DNA of 64,000 nucleotides from Parashewanella spongiae (GTDB lineage Bacteria; Pseudomonadota; Gammaproteobacteria; Enterobacterales; Shewanellaceae): NCBI RefSeq assembly GCF_004358345.1, contig NZ_CP037952.1, positions 744,001 to 808,000 of the forward strand, read 5' to 3'. Shown piece by piece: positions 56,701 to 64,000 of this stretch (position 1 is its first letter; each line of letters starts with the position of its first letter). The notes under the pieces were generated by a model. It saw only the letters and a program-made list of their open reading frames with translations, ran no database searches and was not told where the DNA came from. The position numbers and the translations under genes were made by a program.

Positions 56701-57997
56701 CCAGTTGAAATTCTATCCAGATTGGGAACGACAGGGTTTGCAAATAACAGCCGAAAAGTTGTATCTGTTTTCTGAACTCGAAAACGATGAAGCAACACCT
56801 GAATTGGATAAAACAAGCGAAAGTGAAGTCAAGTTAGCAAAAATTGATGTGCAGAATAACCAAGCTATTTTAAATAGCTTGCCTGCTTTAAAAATCGATG
56901 CAAAGGATTTTACTTTTTTTGGAAAACCATTTGGACAATTATCTCTGACAGGGATGAAAAGCGAGCAAGGTTATCGCTTAGACAATGTTGAACTCTCAAC
57001 TGAGCAGACAAGTATAAAAGGGACTGGCTTGTGGCGTTTTGCACAGCAAAATGGAACAGACGCCACTGAATTAGATTTTACCCTTACCGCAAGTAAATTC
57101 GATTATCTGGCGGAGCAGTTTGATAGCGATCCCGGAATGAAAGATGCGCCAGTGAATTTACAGGCGCAAATTAACTGGATTGGTGCCCCGTACGACTTTG
57201 CTTTGCAGCGCTTAAATGGTGATCTACATTTTGAGTTAGGTAAAGGCCATTTATCTGAAGTAAGTGATAAAGGAGCGAGAATATTTTCGCTATTTAGCTT
57301 AGATTCACTGCTGAGAAAGTTGTCTTTTGATTTCTCTGATGTGTTTGGGAAGGGTTTGTACTTTGATACCTTCGAAGGCGATCTACGAGTTGACGACGGC
57401 GTAGTAAAAACAACCAATACGATTATGGATGCCGTGGCTGGAACCATAAAAGTCAGAGGCTATACGGATTTAAGTCAAGAAAGCCTTAATTATGATATTC
57501 GCTTTTCTCCTAAACTGGCTTCCAGTGTTCCAGCCGTCGTATTGCTGAGTACCAGTGCGTGGACGCTCGGTGTCGGCGCTTTTGCACTAACAAAAGTATT
57601 AGAACCTGTTATTGAAATCATATCCGAAATTCGTTTTCGATTAACAGGCACATTATCAGATCCAAAAATCGAAGAATTAGAGCGTAAAAGTAAAGAGATT
57701 GAAATACCTGAAGCTGTTTTGAGAGAAGTGAACCCAGATGCTGTCATCCCAGCAAAAGAAGCCAATGCCGAAACAAAGCAGCCTGAGGAGCAAGAACCCA
57801 CCAAACAGGATAGCACTCAGCCCACTGAAGAAGATAACAAACAAAAAATAATAAAACGGAAAAAGAACCATTCTGTCCAACCTTCGAAAGTGATTCCTCT
57901 TACGTTTAATGGAGCCAGCCATGCAGATAAGTTTATTGCAATGTCAAAGCAGTCGAGATGTTCAGCAAAATTTGCAGTTTATCCGCGAGCAGCTTGA
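53738..57997 (+). CDS. yhdP: YhdP, AsmA-like lipid transport protein
   Basis: 1419 residues (E. coli YhdP 1266). GTG start at 53738 overlapping the rng stop; ATG at 53747 is an alternative. An N-terminal membrane anchor (WKILAGFLVLFALLVSLIRG) is followed by a very long beta-rich periplasmic part of the AsmA/TamB type. The C-terminal DUF3971/AsmA_2 part has FSLDSLLRKLSFDFSDVFGK, YDIRFSPKLASSVPAVVLLS and RFRLTGTLSDPKIEELER. With TamB and YdbH it moves phospholipids to the outer membrane in E. coli. The end is odd: a Lys/Glu/Thr/Gln-rich tail from about 1330 and then about 25 residues read inside the next gene. Confidence 0.92.
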   Translation: MTKMTRFSIINRWCWKILAGFLVLFALLVSLIRGLLPQFDNVRHDLVSFISNEYQIEVFIGKISAEWQAYGPSITVDNLILPPQEKLPATVILQQVQFKVDFWQSLLTLSPKIENVLVDGVHLGIDIDKLQSARQPSKKQQEKNKSTEAVKAITNHNLDWLYSLMLEQFSQFTMFNVNLQMLSAEQSYRPIRINNFHWSNDGNKHLGQGEVLLDLSQEKPENLSLRFDFTGDGFKPETVTGLAYLDATSLDIGEWTGKQPSVTKSGVVDSLPAKIEGVVNLQAWADFSKRNWNSIFVKFEPSWLKWNAADIQKFEINSAELLWQSTEHGWQLNSNQLDFVSNDKAWPELSVQANYRNGVATANINQLNLEYFQPLLPLLPMLGTDKLPQWQALAPKGQIGPIQFSYNPADGSTLHTNIEQLTWASVDNNIGIQPIALNLLVTDNKVQLHLPAQEYELDFGEGFIAPIHLEGKEAVAQFDLNSKTLLLPQLAMKNNDIELDAALWLDFEGSAEMALSANMKINNVSHAFLYFPHSVMDTSLIDYLTGALQAGKIPDAKIVWQGEFANYPFSEHEGIFQAGFSLTDSNFRFQPDWPSITELDLDALFENKRMDIWVNRGQLQNVAVDGAHAFILNLGNNAELGVQAEVTPTGEDATELLLSSPLSDSVGEVLNVVQVQGQVVGVLDMNFPLYEGGVENVRGQIELNDNSVFIEQPGIDLGKVKGKVRFHNDVVEGDELTAVLFEQPFNFSFDTGPKDFGLKGEGSALHANFGGEWDLSKLPSSLDNPLSEYYSGNFDWKGQLKILFTEQNFTLQANASSDLVGTTLLLPAQFAKQSADKEQLQVELMGDNAKTTLGIKLGKKMEFWGELGTYHAEKLKSFDVILGRQFKAGDQLSESGGQLNVELSQSTLNDWLPIINRFTQVNEENGQHPDTPESSTAQSVGFFPPLQYINAKIDELNVFGQALRQLNLQGKDNNGVWTMDADSDNFTGQLKFYPDWERQGLQITAEKLYLFSELENDEATPELDKTSESEVKLAKIDVQNNQAILNSLPALKIDAKDFTFFGKPFGQLSLTGMKSEQGYRLDNVELSTEQTSIKGTGLWRFAQQNGTDATELDFTLTASKFDYLAEQFDSDPGMKDAPVNLQAQINWIGAPYDFALQRLNGDLHFELGKGHLSEVSDKGARIFSLFSLDSLLRKLSFDFSDVFGKGLYFDTFEGDLRVDDGVVKTTNTIMDAVAGTIKVRGYTDLSQESLNYDIRFSPKLASSVPAVVLLSTSAWTLGVGAFALTKVLEPVIEIISEIRFRLTGTLSDPKIEELERKSKEIEIPEAVLREVNPDAVIPAKEANAETKQPEEQEPTKQDSTQPTEEDNKQKIIKRKKNHSVQPSKVIPLTFNGASHADKFIAMSKQSRCSAKFAVYPRAA

Positions 57998-58748
57998 GCA
58001 GCTTACACGCACCGATGAAGCACAATTGGTTGTATTGCCTGAATGTGTCCTGTTATTTGGCGGTCATGAAAGCCAACAACTAGCAGTGATTGGTGAGACA
58101 GAATCTCACTCTTTAAAGCATACAATGGCTCAACTCGCCGCTGAGTTTAAGGTTTATTTAGTGGCTGGCAGCATCCCAGTGCAAGCGGATGAAAACCGTG
58201 TATTTAGTCGGTGCTATTTGTTCGATCCTCAGGGTCAGTCATTGGGGCATTACGATAAACTACATTTGTTTGATGTCGATGTTGAAGATGGCACTGGGAA
58301 CTACCGAGAAAGCGATACCTTTTGTCCAGGCCAGCATATTACTGTCATTGAGACACCAATAGGTAAAATTGGTTTAGCAATCTGTTATGATCTACGCTTC
58401 CCAGAGATGTTTCAAGCTATGCGCCAAGCAGGAGCCGAAATTATTGCGTTACCTTCAGCATTCACTAAAGTAACGGGAGAAGCGCATTGGCAAACACTCA
58501 TACAAGCAAGAGCGATTGAAACTCAATGCTATGTATTAGCCGCGGCACAATGGGGGCAACACTCACAAGGTCGACGTGAAACTTGGGGACAAAGTATGAT
58601 TGTTGACCCTTGGGGCGAAATTTTAGCACAAAAACACACAGGATTAGGTTGGGTTCAAGCTGAGCCTGACATGGCAAAACTAGCCAAAATTAGAACTCAA
58701 ATGCCGATTGTGAAGCATAAGCGTTTTCAGTCGCTCATACTCAAATAA
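57921..58748 (+). CDS. Nitrilase-superfamily amidase (Nit1/NitB-like)
   Basis: 275 residues from ATG 57921 (GGAG upstream), starting MQISLLQCQSSRDVQQNLQF. The catalytic triad is present: Glu41 (VVLPEC), Lys113 (HYDKLHLFDV) and Cys155 (GLAICYDLRFPE). DVEDGTGNYRESDTF and GEAHWQTLIQARAIETQCYV are typical of the branch that hydrolyses deaminated glutathione. In many gammaproteobacteria it lies between yhdP and tldD, as here. The start lies 77 bp inside the yhdP frame. Confidence 0.94.
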   Translation: MQISLLQCQSSRDVQQNLQFIREQLEQLTRTDEAQLVVLPECVLLFGGHESQQLAVIGETESHSLKHTMAQLAAEFKVYLVAGSIPVQADENRVFSRCYLFDPQGQSLGHYDKLHLFDVDVEDGTGNYRESDTFCPGQHITVIETPIGKIGLAICYDLRFPEMFQAMRQAGAEIIALPSAFTKVTGEAHWQTLIQARAIETQCYVLAAAQWGQHSQGRRETWGQSMIVDPWGEILAQKHTGLGWVQAEPDMAKLAKIRTQMPIVKHKRFQSLILK

Positions 58749-58792
58749 AAACAGTCTGCCGATGGCGGGCTTAACCGAGAGATTAAAAATTA

Positions 58793-60235
58793 ATGTTAAC
58801 CCAAGTAGGACAAAGTTTACTCGGCAACACGCTGAGTTTAGATGATTTACAGCATTATCTGAATATCATCCACCAACACAAGATTGATTTTGCCGATTTA
58901 TACTTCCAAGGTAGTCGCCATGAATCATGGATGCTGGAAGACGGCATTGTCAAAGAAGGCAGTTTTCATATCGAACGTGGTGTCGGTGTGCGTGCGATCA
59001 GTGGTGAAAAAACAGGGTTTTCTTACGCCGATGAAATTACACCATCAGCGTTAGAATCAGCGGCATTGGCGGCTCGCAGTATTGCATCTTCAGGAAAAGG
59101 TGAAGTGGTTCAAATTGCCAAAGCATCGGATCATACGCCTTTATACCAAGCGCAAGATCCAATTGCTTCGATGGCAGAAACTAAAAAAATTGACTTGCTG
59201 AAACAAGCCGATGCTTATATTCGTTCTTTAGATACAAGAATTTCACAAGTGGTTGTCAGTTTATCTGGGGTTCATGAAGAAATTCTTGTCACGGCAACGG
59301 ATGGGACGTTGTGTGCGGACACACGGCCACTTATTCGTTTTAATTGCAGCGTATTGATTGAAGATGACGGTAAGCGAGAACGAGGCTCCGCTGGCGGCGG
59401 TGGTCGTCATGACTACGAGCGATTATTCACCACGGACGATGAGGGGCTGCCTGTTTGTTTTCAATTTGCTCGTGAGGCTGTACGTCAAGCGCAAGTCAAT
59501 ATTAACGCCATTGATGCACCAGCGGGTGAAATGCCAGTTGTCCTTGGCAGTGGTTGGCCGGGTGTTTTGTTGCATGAGGCTGTAGGTCATGGGTTAGAAG
59601 GTGACTTCAACCGTAAAGTCAGCAGTGCGTTCAGTGGACGTGTTGGCGAGCAGGTTGCTTCGTCTTTAGTGACTGTTGTGGATGATGGCACGATTCATGA
59701 TCGCCGCGGCTCATTGACCATTGATGATGAAGGCACGCCGACCCAAAAAACGACCTTGATTGAAAACGGGATCCTTAAAGGTTACATGCAGGATAAATTA
59801 AATGCCCGTTTGATGGGGGAAGCCTCTACAGGTAATGGTCGTCGTGAATCCTATGCTCACTTGCCTATGCCTCGTATGACCAACACTTATATGGAAGCGG
59901 GAGAGTCTGATCCTGCAGACATTATTGCTTCAGTTAAAAATGGTATTTATGCTCCTAATTTCGGTGGTGGCCAAGTTGATATCACTTCAGGTAAGTTTGT
60001 GTTTTCAGCTTCTGAAGCTTATTTAATTGAGAATGGCGAGGTCACTCAAGCCATTAAAGGTGCAACGCTAATTGGTAACGGCCCTGAATCAATGGGACAA
60101 ATTAACATGGTGGGTAACGATTTAGCCTTAGATAAAGGCGTTGGTGTTTGCGGTAAAGATGGTCAAAGTGTGCCTGTAGGTGTAGGGCAGCCAACCCTAA
60201 AATTAGACCGCTTAACAGTAGGTGGTACGGCTTAA
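58793..60235 (+). CDS. tldD: Metalloprotease TldD
   Basis: 480 residues. Together with TldE (PmbA) it cleaves unfolded peptides, matures microcin B17 and degrades CcdA in E. coli. The zinc site HExxxH is in [19 protein letters not shown], the third ligand Cys lies in the C-terminal part ([19 protein letters not shown]). [12 protein letters not shown] and [20 protein letters not shown] are family signatures. Length equals E. coli TldD (481). Last gene of the mre-tldD run; tldE is not in the window. Confidence 0.97.
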   Translation: MLTQVGQSLLGNTLSLDDLQHYLNIIHQHKIDFADLYFQGSRHESWMLEDGIVKEGSFHIERGVGVRAISGEKTGFSYADEITPSALESAALAARSIASSGKGEVVQIAKASDHTPLYQAQDPIASMAETKKIDLLKQADAYIRSLDTRISQVVVSLSGVHEEILVTATDGTLCADTRPLIRFNCSVLIEDDGKRERGSAGGGGRHDYERLFTTDDEGLPVCFQFAREAVRQAQVNINAIDAPAGEMPVVLGSGWPGVLLHEAVGHGLEGDFNRKVSSAFSGRVGEQVASSLVTVVDDGTIHDRRGSLTIDDEGTPTQKTTLIENGILKGYMQDKLNARLMGEASTGNGRRESYAHLPMPRMTNTYMEAGESDPADIIASVKNGIYAPNFGGGQVDITSGKFVFSASEAYLIENGEVTQAIKGATLIGNGPESMGQINMVGNDLALDKGVGVCGKDGQSVPVGVGQPTLKLDRLTVGGTA

Positions 60236-60289
60236 ACCGCTCGACGTTAAACTGATACTTGCGGGCTGATCCCCGTGTTACCTGAAGAT

Positions 60290-60589
60290 GCATGATTTCA
60301 GCAAGTATATGAATGCTCAGCACTCACCCAATGAGTGGAGTGCTCTACGCTCACAAGCTTGCTAAAATGACTGCTATCTGTGTTGTAATACCAATTACAG
60401 TAATTAAATTCCCAGCTCAGAGCTATGTGTGTGTTCAAAGTACAAGTGAAATTGATGAAGACATAGTTATTCTACGTTGAGACAGTTAGGTATAACTTTT
60501 GCTAATGGAATAACTACTTGCTGCAAGCTACGTCTTAATATCAGCCATTTTTTCTACGCTTGAGAACGCAGTCAACTGATGTTTCTAGG
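60290..60589. repeat. Family B interior with nested family C piece; 5' exon of intron copy 2
   Basis: B' sequence as at 24466-24695 (CACAAGCTTGCTAAAATG, ACTTGCTGCAAGCTACGTC, GTCAACTGATGTTTCTAGG), but split at about 60389 by about 100 bp of family C (ATACCAATTACAGTAATTAA to ATTGATGAAGACATAGTT, then GAGACAGTTAGG). The order of insertion is B first, then C, and the intron at the B' edge. Confidence 0.75.
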
Positions 60590-62600
60590 GAGCGCCACGA
60601 AGCGCTTTATTCTGTTGCGGGATTTGTCTCAACGTATACGCAGCCAAGCGATTACATGGCCATAAACCAGAGACAGCAACGTTATTATTTATAATAAGTC
60701 CATCAGGTTGAAACGTACCTGACGGGATAATTACCAGTTCATCCCGAAATCTGACGGGCATGCATAATGGGTAACCGCTATGACATGAAGCCCTGTGACA
60801 AAGGCCTTGAATAAAGGTTGAGATGCAATGTAGGCCGCAGCATCAAGCGAATTCAGTTAAGCGTCGTAAATCAAAAAATGAAGATGGGGAGTCTTTCCTA
60901 GTTGACGAACCCTGACACAAACAGAGAAGCAACTGGTAAATGCATCTGTTTGATCTTCCGGCGTAATATGAAGTGGCATGTATTGAAGGAAATAAAGTGA
61001 ACGTGGGAGAGCCTGAGTGTTGGAAGGTAGTGACTTCCACTATCCGAATATAAGGTAAACCGAAATTTCAGATAGGGCGCTCAGGCAGTCGGATGAGCCC
61101 ATAGTACCGTTAACCGTGAAGACAACATAACTTCACATCAGGGAAGGGGCTCAGTGTTACACCCGTTTTTTAACGTAACTTTTGAGGTGAAATTGCCATA
61201 TGGCTAACACTCCAGTAAATATCAGAATATTACAGCGAAAACTTTACTTACGCTCAAAGCTTAACTCGGAGCTACGATTTTACAGCTTGTACGATAAACT
61301 CAGTCGCCTAGATATACTCGAAGAAGCCTATCGACGATGCAAAGCCAATAAAGGCGGAGCAGGAATTGATGGCATCACATTCAGTTGTCTAGAGCAGCAA
61401 AAGAAAGTCGTTGCGCTGTTAAAAGAAATTCAAACTCAATTACAACAGAAAAACTATCGACCTAGCCCAGTCAAACGAGTAGAAATACTCAAAGACAACG
61501 GCAAAACGCGGAAACTTGGGATCCCGATAATCAGTGACAGAATTGTGCAAATGGCGATGACAATAGTGATGCAACCCGTCTACGAACCTCATTTACATGA
61601 ACACAGTTATGGTTATCGTCCATGTCGAAGCGCCCAGCAAGCGGTAAAAGTCATTGAAATGAGCCTAAAACAAGGCTATCAGCACGTACTTGATGCTGAC
61701 TTGAGCGCCTATTTCGATACCATCCCGCACGCTAAGTTGATGGCAAAAGTAGAAAGGCGAATAAGCGACAGCAGCTTTCTGAGTTTGCTGAAAAGCTTTA
61801 TCAAAGCGCCCATCAGCGTAGAGACGGTCAACAGAAAATGGCGAATAGAAGCAAGCCGATGTGGCACTCCGCAAGGCGGAGTTATCTCTCCACTACTGGC
61901 TAACATCTATCTCAACGATTTCTGTTTGAAAATACACGAAAAAACACCGTGTAAAATCGTTACCTATGCAGATGATTTTGTTGTACTTCATAAGCAAACC
62001 TACACACAAGAGCAACTGGACTGGATAGCACAGCAATTAAGTGATGAAGGTCTGAAGCTAAATCAAAGTAAAACCCACTGTGTGGATATGGGAAAGCTGA
62101 TGAATGAGTTTGATTTCCTCGGTTTTAACTTTCAACGGATCACAGGCTTCATCAAAGGCACCAGTTACATTAAGATACAGGCGTCTAAGAAGAGCCAAAC
62201 AAAGCTGAAAAATAAACTCAGAGACATAGTGAAGCATCGAACCTCAAATACACTTGGCGTACTGATAAATAAAGTTAATCAAGTTCTGAGGGGATGGAAA
62301 CACTATTTTGGTGGGATAGGATATCCCAGAGGAGTATTTTTCAGAATAAATGGATTTGTAGTAAACCGATTCTATCGATGGCATCGTCGCTTAAGTCAAC
62401 GTCGAAGCAAGTATCTATCACGAGGTGCTTACGAAAAATTACGCCAAGCTGGTCTTGAGTATTTACCCACGACAAGATGATAAGCAAAGTGAAGGGGCTG
62501 AGAGAAGTGTAACAACAGAGCCGTGTGAGGGAAAACCTCATGCACGGAATCGAAGAGGGGCTGCTGGATAAGCGATAGCGAAGCCAGTAGCCTACTCTAC
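60590..62600 (+). mobile_element. Group II intron, copy 2
   Basis: 2011 bp, same length and nearly same sequence as copy 1. The 5' RNA domains (60590-61200), the maturase gene, domain V (GAGCCGTGTGAGG, GAAA, ACCTCATGCACGGAATC, intact pairing) and domain VI are all present. It starts at the edge of a B' repeat and ends with CTCTAC; the following sequence differs from copy 1 after TT. Confidence 0.87.
61200..62480 (+). CDS. ltrA: Group II intron reverse transcriptase/maturase (copy 2)
   Basis: 426 residues, same architecture as copy 1: RT boxes with GTPQGGVISPLLANIYLNDF and VTYADDFVVL, domain X with LRGWKHYFGGIGYPRG, no HNH domain. Differences from copy 1 include SCLEQ for SYLEQ, NRKWR for NGKWR, IAQQ for ITQQ and FIKG for LIKG. 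Ribosome site GAGGTGA before the ATG. Encoded within the intron and expected to act on its own RNA. Confidence 0.95.
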   Translation: MANTPVNIRILQRKLYLRSKLNSELRFYSLYDKLSRLDILEEAYRRCKANKGGAGIDGITFSCLEQQKKVVALLKEIQTQLQQKNYRPSPVKRVEILKDNGKTRKLGIPIISDRIVQMAMTIVMQPVYEPHLHEHSYGYRPCRSAQQAVKVIEMSLKQGYQHVLDADLSAYFDTIPHAKLMAKVERRISDSSFLSLLKSFIKAPISVETVNRKWRIEASRCGTPQGGVISPLLANIYLNDFCLKIHEKTPCKIVTYADDFVVLHKQTYTQEQLDWIAQQLSDEGLKLNQSKTHCVDMGKLMNEFDFLGFNFQRITGFIKGTSYIKIQASKKSQTKLKNKLRDIVKHRTSNTLGVLINKVNQVLRGWKHYFGGIGYPRGVFFRINGFVVNRFYRWHRRLSQRRSKYLSRGAYEKLRQAGLEYLPTTR

Positions 62601-62685
62601 TTAAAACAAAAATGCATTTAACATTATAATATTGTCGTTGTTCTATGATGCGATCATACTAAAAAGTGTGCTTGCTAGTATCAAG

Positions 62686-64000
62686 TTAATGGCTAGACTC
62701 GCTCAATACTATTTTTCCTGAGTTGAATTTATCCTCGATAAACTCAAGTCCAAATTCATCTTTGAGAAAACTTATCATTCCATTTTTTAAAGTATTATTG
62801 CCATGGTATCCAGTTATTATCGATGTTATGTTGGTTTCATTGCTTTTTTTGTGGTAACAAAATAATAGTTTTGCGAAAGCTAATGGGACACCTTGAATAT
62901 GTGTATCATTGCCTGAATGTTCTTCGAAGATTTTATCCATATGCAAATCGATACAATGATTCATTAAGCCAACATTTTTTCTATATACTCCTTGTGTTAT
63001 CCCTTTATCAATCATGCTTGCGAAATTATCTTTTTCAAGCGGCGCAAGTTGAGCATGTATTTGTGAAGGAGTACTCATCTCACATTTGCTCATTAATTTT
63101 TCTAAATACCATATTTCAGTGTCAAATTCCTTAGCCTTAATACATACTTTAATAAAGGCATTGTAAATGGCAACATCAGGCTTGATGCCCCATTGCTGCA
63201 TTAAGCTGGCTGTACCTGCATCGCCATCGTCCAACACCAATGATTTGGCTTCTGCATAACGCCCCGTTTCAGCGCAGGCCGTCAGCAAATTCAGGCAGGT
63301 GATTTGACAGGCCTTTAATGACAAATTAGGTGCCATCACGGGCTTATCACCACACACCAATTGCCAAGCGCTATCAAACTGGCCCGTTTTAGCGCATACC
63401 GTGATAAAAGCGTTGTAAATGGCAGCATTAGGCTTGATGCCCCAATGCTGCATTAAGCTGGCTGTAGCTGTATTGCCATCGCCAAACACCAATGATTTGG
63501 CTTCGGCATAACGCCCCGCTTCAGCGCAGGCCATCAGCAAGTTTATGCAGGTGATTGAATCTACCTTTAGTGGTAGATGAGGTGCCATCACGGGCTTATC
63601 ACCACACACCAGTTGCCAAGCACTATCAAACTGGCCCGTTTTAGCGCATACCGTGATAAAGACACTGTAAATGGCAACATCAGGTTTGATGCCCCACTGC
63701 CGCATTAAGCTGGCTGTAGTTTTATCGCCATCGCCCAACACCAATGATTTGGCTTCGGCATAACGCCCCGCTTCAGCGCAGGCCGTCAGCAAGTTCAGGC
63801 AGGTGATTGAATCTACCTTTAGTGGTAGATGAGGTGCCATCACGGGTTTATCACCACACACCAGTTGCCAAGCGCTATCAAACTGACCAGTTTTAGCACA
63901 TACCGTGATAAAGGCGCTGTAAATGGCAACATCAGACTTGATGCCCCATTGTTGCATTAAGCTGGCTGTATCGCCATAGCCCAACACCAATGATTTGGCT
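62686..64000 (-). CDS. PPR-SMR-like repeat protein (copy 2), N-terminus outside window
   Basis: At least 438 codons; the frame is open to the window edge. It holds at least three and a half units of 82-84 residues of the same kind as copy 1 (DVAIYNAFIKVCIKAKEFD, SITCLNLLTACAEAGRY, GDKPVMAPHLP). The SMR-like C-terminus is nearly identical (CIDLHMDKIFEEHSGNDTHI, ITSIITGYHGNNTLKNGM, FGLEFIEDKFNSG) but ends early with KIVLSESSH, whereas copy 1 has about 30 further residues. The group II intron ends 86 bp beyond the stop. High identity of units within and between copies shows recent duplication and gene conversion. Confidence 0.82.
   Translation of the reverse strand, partial: AKSLVLGYGDTASLMQQWGIKSDVAIYSAFITVCAKTGQFDSAWQLVCGDKPVMAPHLPLKVDSITCLNLLTACAEAGRYAEAKSLVLGDGDKTTASLMRQWGIKPDVAIYSVFITVCAKTGQFDSAWQLVCGDKPVMAPHLPLKVDSITCINLLMACAEAGRYAEAKSLVFGDGNTATASLMQHWGIKPNAAIYNAFITVCAKTGQFDSAWQLVCGDKPVMAPNLSLKACQITCLNLLTACAETGRYAEAKSLVLDDGDAGTASLMQQWGIKPDVAIYNAFIKVCIKAKEFDTEIWYLEKLMSKCEMSTPSQIHAQLAPLEKDNFASMIDKGITQGVYRKNVGLMNHCIDLHMDKIFEEHSGNDTHIQGVPLAFAKLLFCYHKKSNETNITSIITGYHGNNTLKNGMISFLKDEFGLEFIEDKFNSGKIVLSESSH

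Overview
The window comes from a gammaproteobacterium of the Shewanellaceae. The chromosomal backbone (argS, priA, rpmE, malic enzyme; csrD followed by a complete MSHA type IV pilus locus; mreBCD, maf, rng, yhdP, a nitrilase-family amidase, tldD) is the order known from Shewanella and its relatives. Low GC, many small dispersed repeats, and genes for eukaryote-like repeat proteins (PPR-SMR-like, multi-Death-domain-like) suggest a host-associated lineage such as Parashewanella. The genus is inference from gene content; no database search was possible.

Layout. 1-8.8 kb: 5' part of argS and intact priA, separated by an accessory segment with a hypothetical gene, a decayed second priA fragment split by a MITE, and a 1140-residue secreted protein. 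8.9-13.8 kb: a transposon graveyard with a gene for a PPR-SMR-like protein whose 5' part carries two in-frame stops, nested MITE fragments and a frameshifted IS110/IS1111 transposase. 14-24.3 kb: mostly housekeeping genes (rpmE, malic enzyme, glutamate decarboxylase, a periplasmic binding protein, a TraB/GumN protein, a DUF3016 protein, HU, csrD) with two MITEs inserted exactly at gene ends. 24.3-28.9 kb: a group II intron, a second full MITE and an IS110 element between csrD and mshI.

29-48.9 kb: the MSHA pilus assembly locus (mshI, pilN-like, mshJ, K, L, M, N, E, G, F, a B-like gene, mshA, C, D, O, P, Q). It is interrupted between mshC and mshD by a 724-residue protein built of six Death-domain-like repeats and by about 1 kb of repeats and microsatellites. 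49.1-60.2 kb: cell-shape genes mreBCD, then maf, rng, yhdP, nitrilase and tldD, closely packed in one direction. 60.2-64 kb: a second, near-identical group II intron of the same length, then the 3' part of a second PPR-SMR-like gene running off the window.

How the parts work together: MshI to MshG form the cytoplasmic, inner-membrane and secretin machinery; MshA is the major pilin and MshB/C/D/O/P/Q are minor or tip components. CsrD next to this locus links carbon-storage regulation with attachment. MreBCD sets rod shape. At least five MITE-like families, a small 18-bp palindrome, two introns and three IS remnants or elements explain almost all non-coding stretches over 300 bp. I saw no tRNA, rRNA or CRISPR array.
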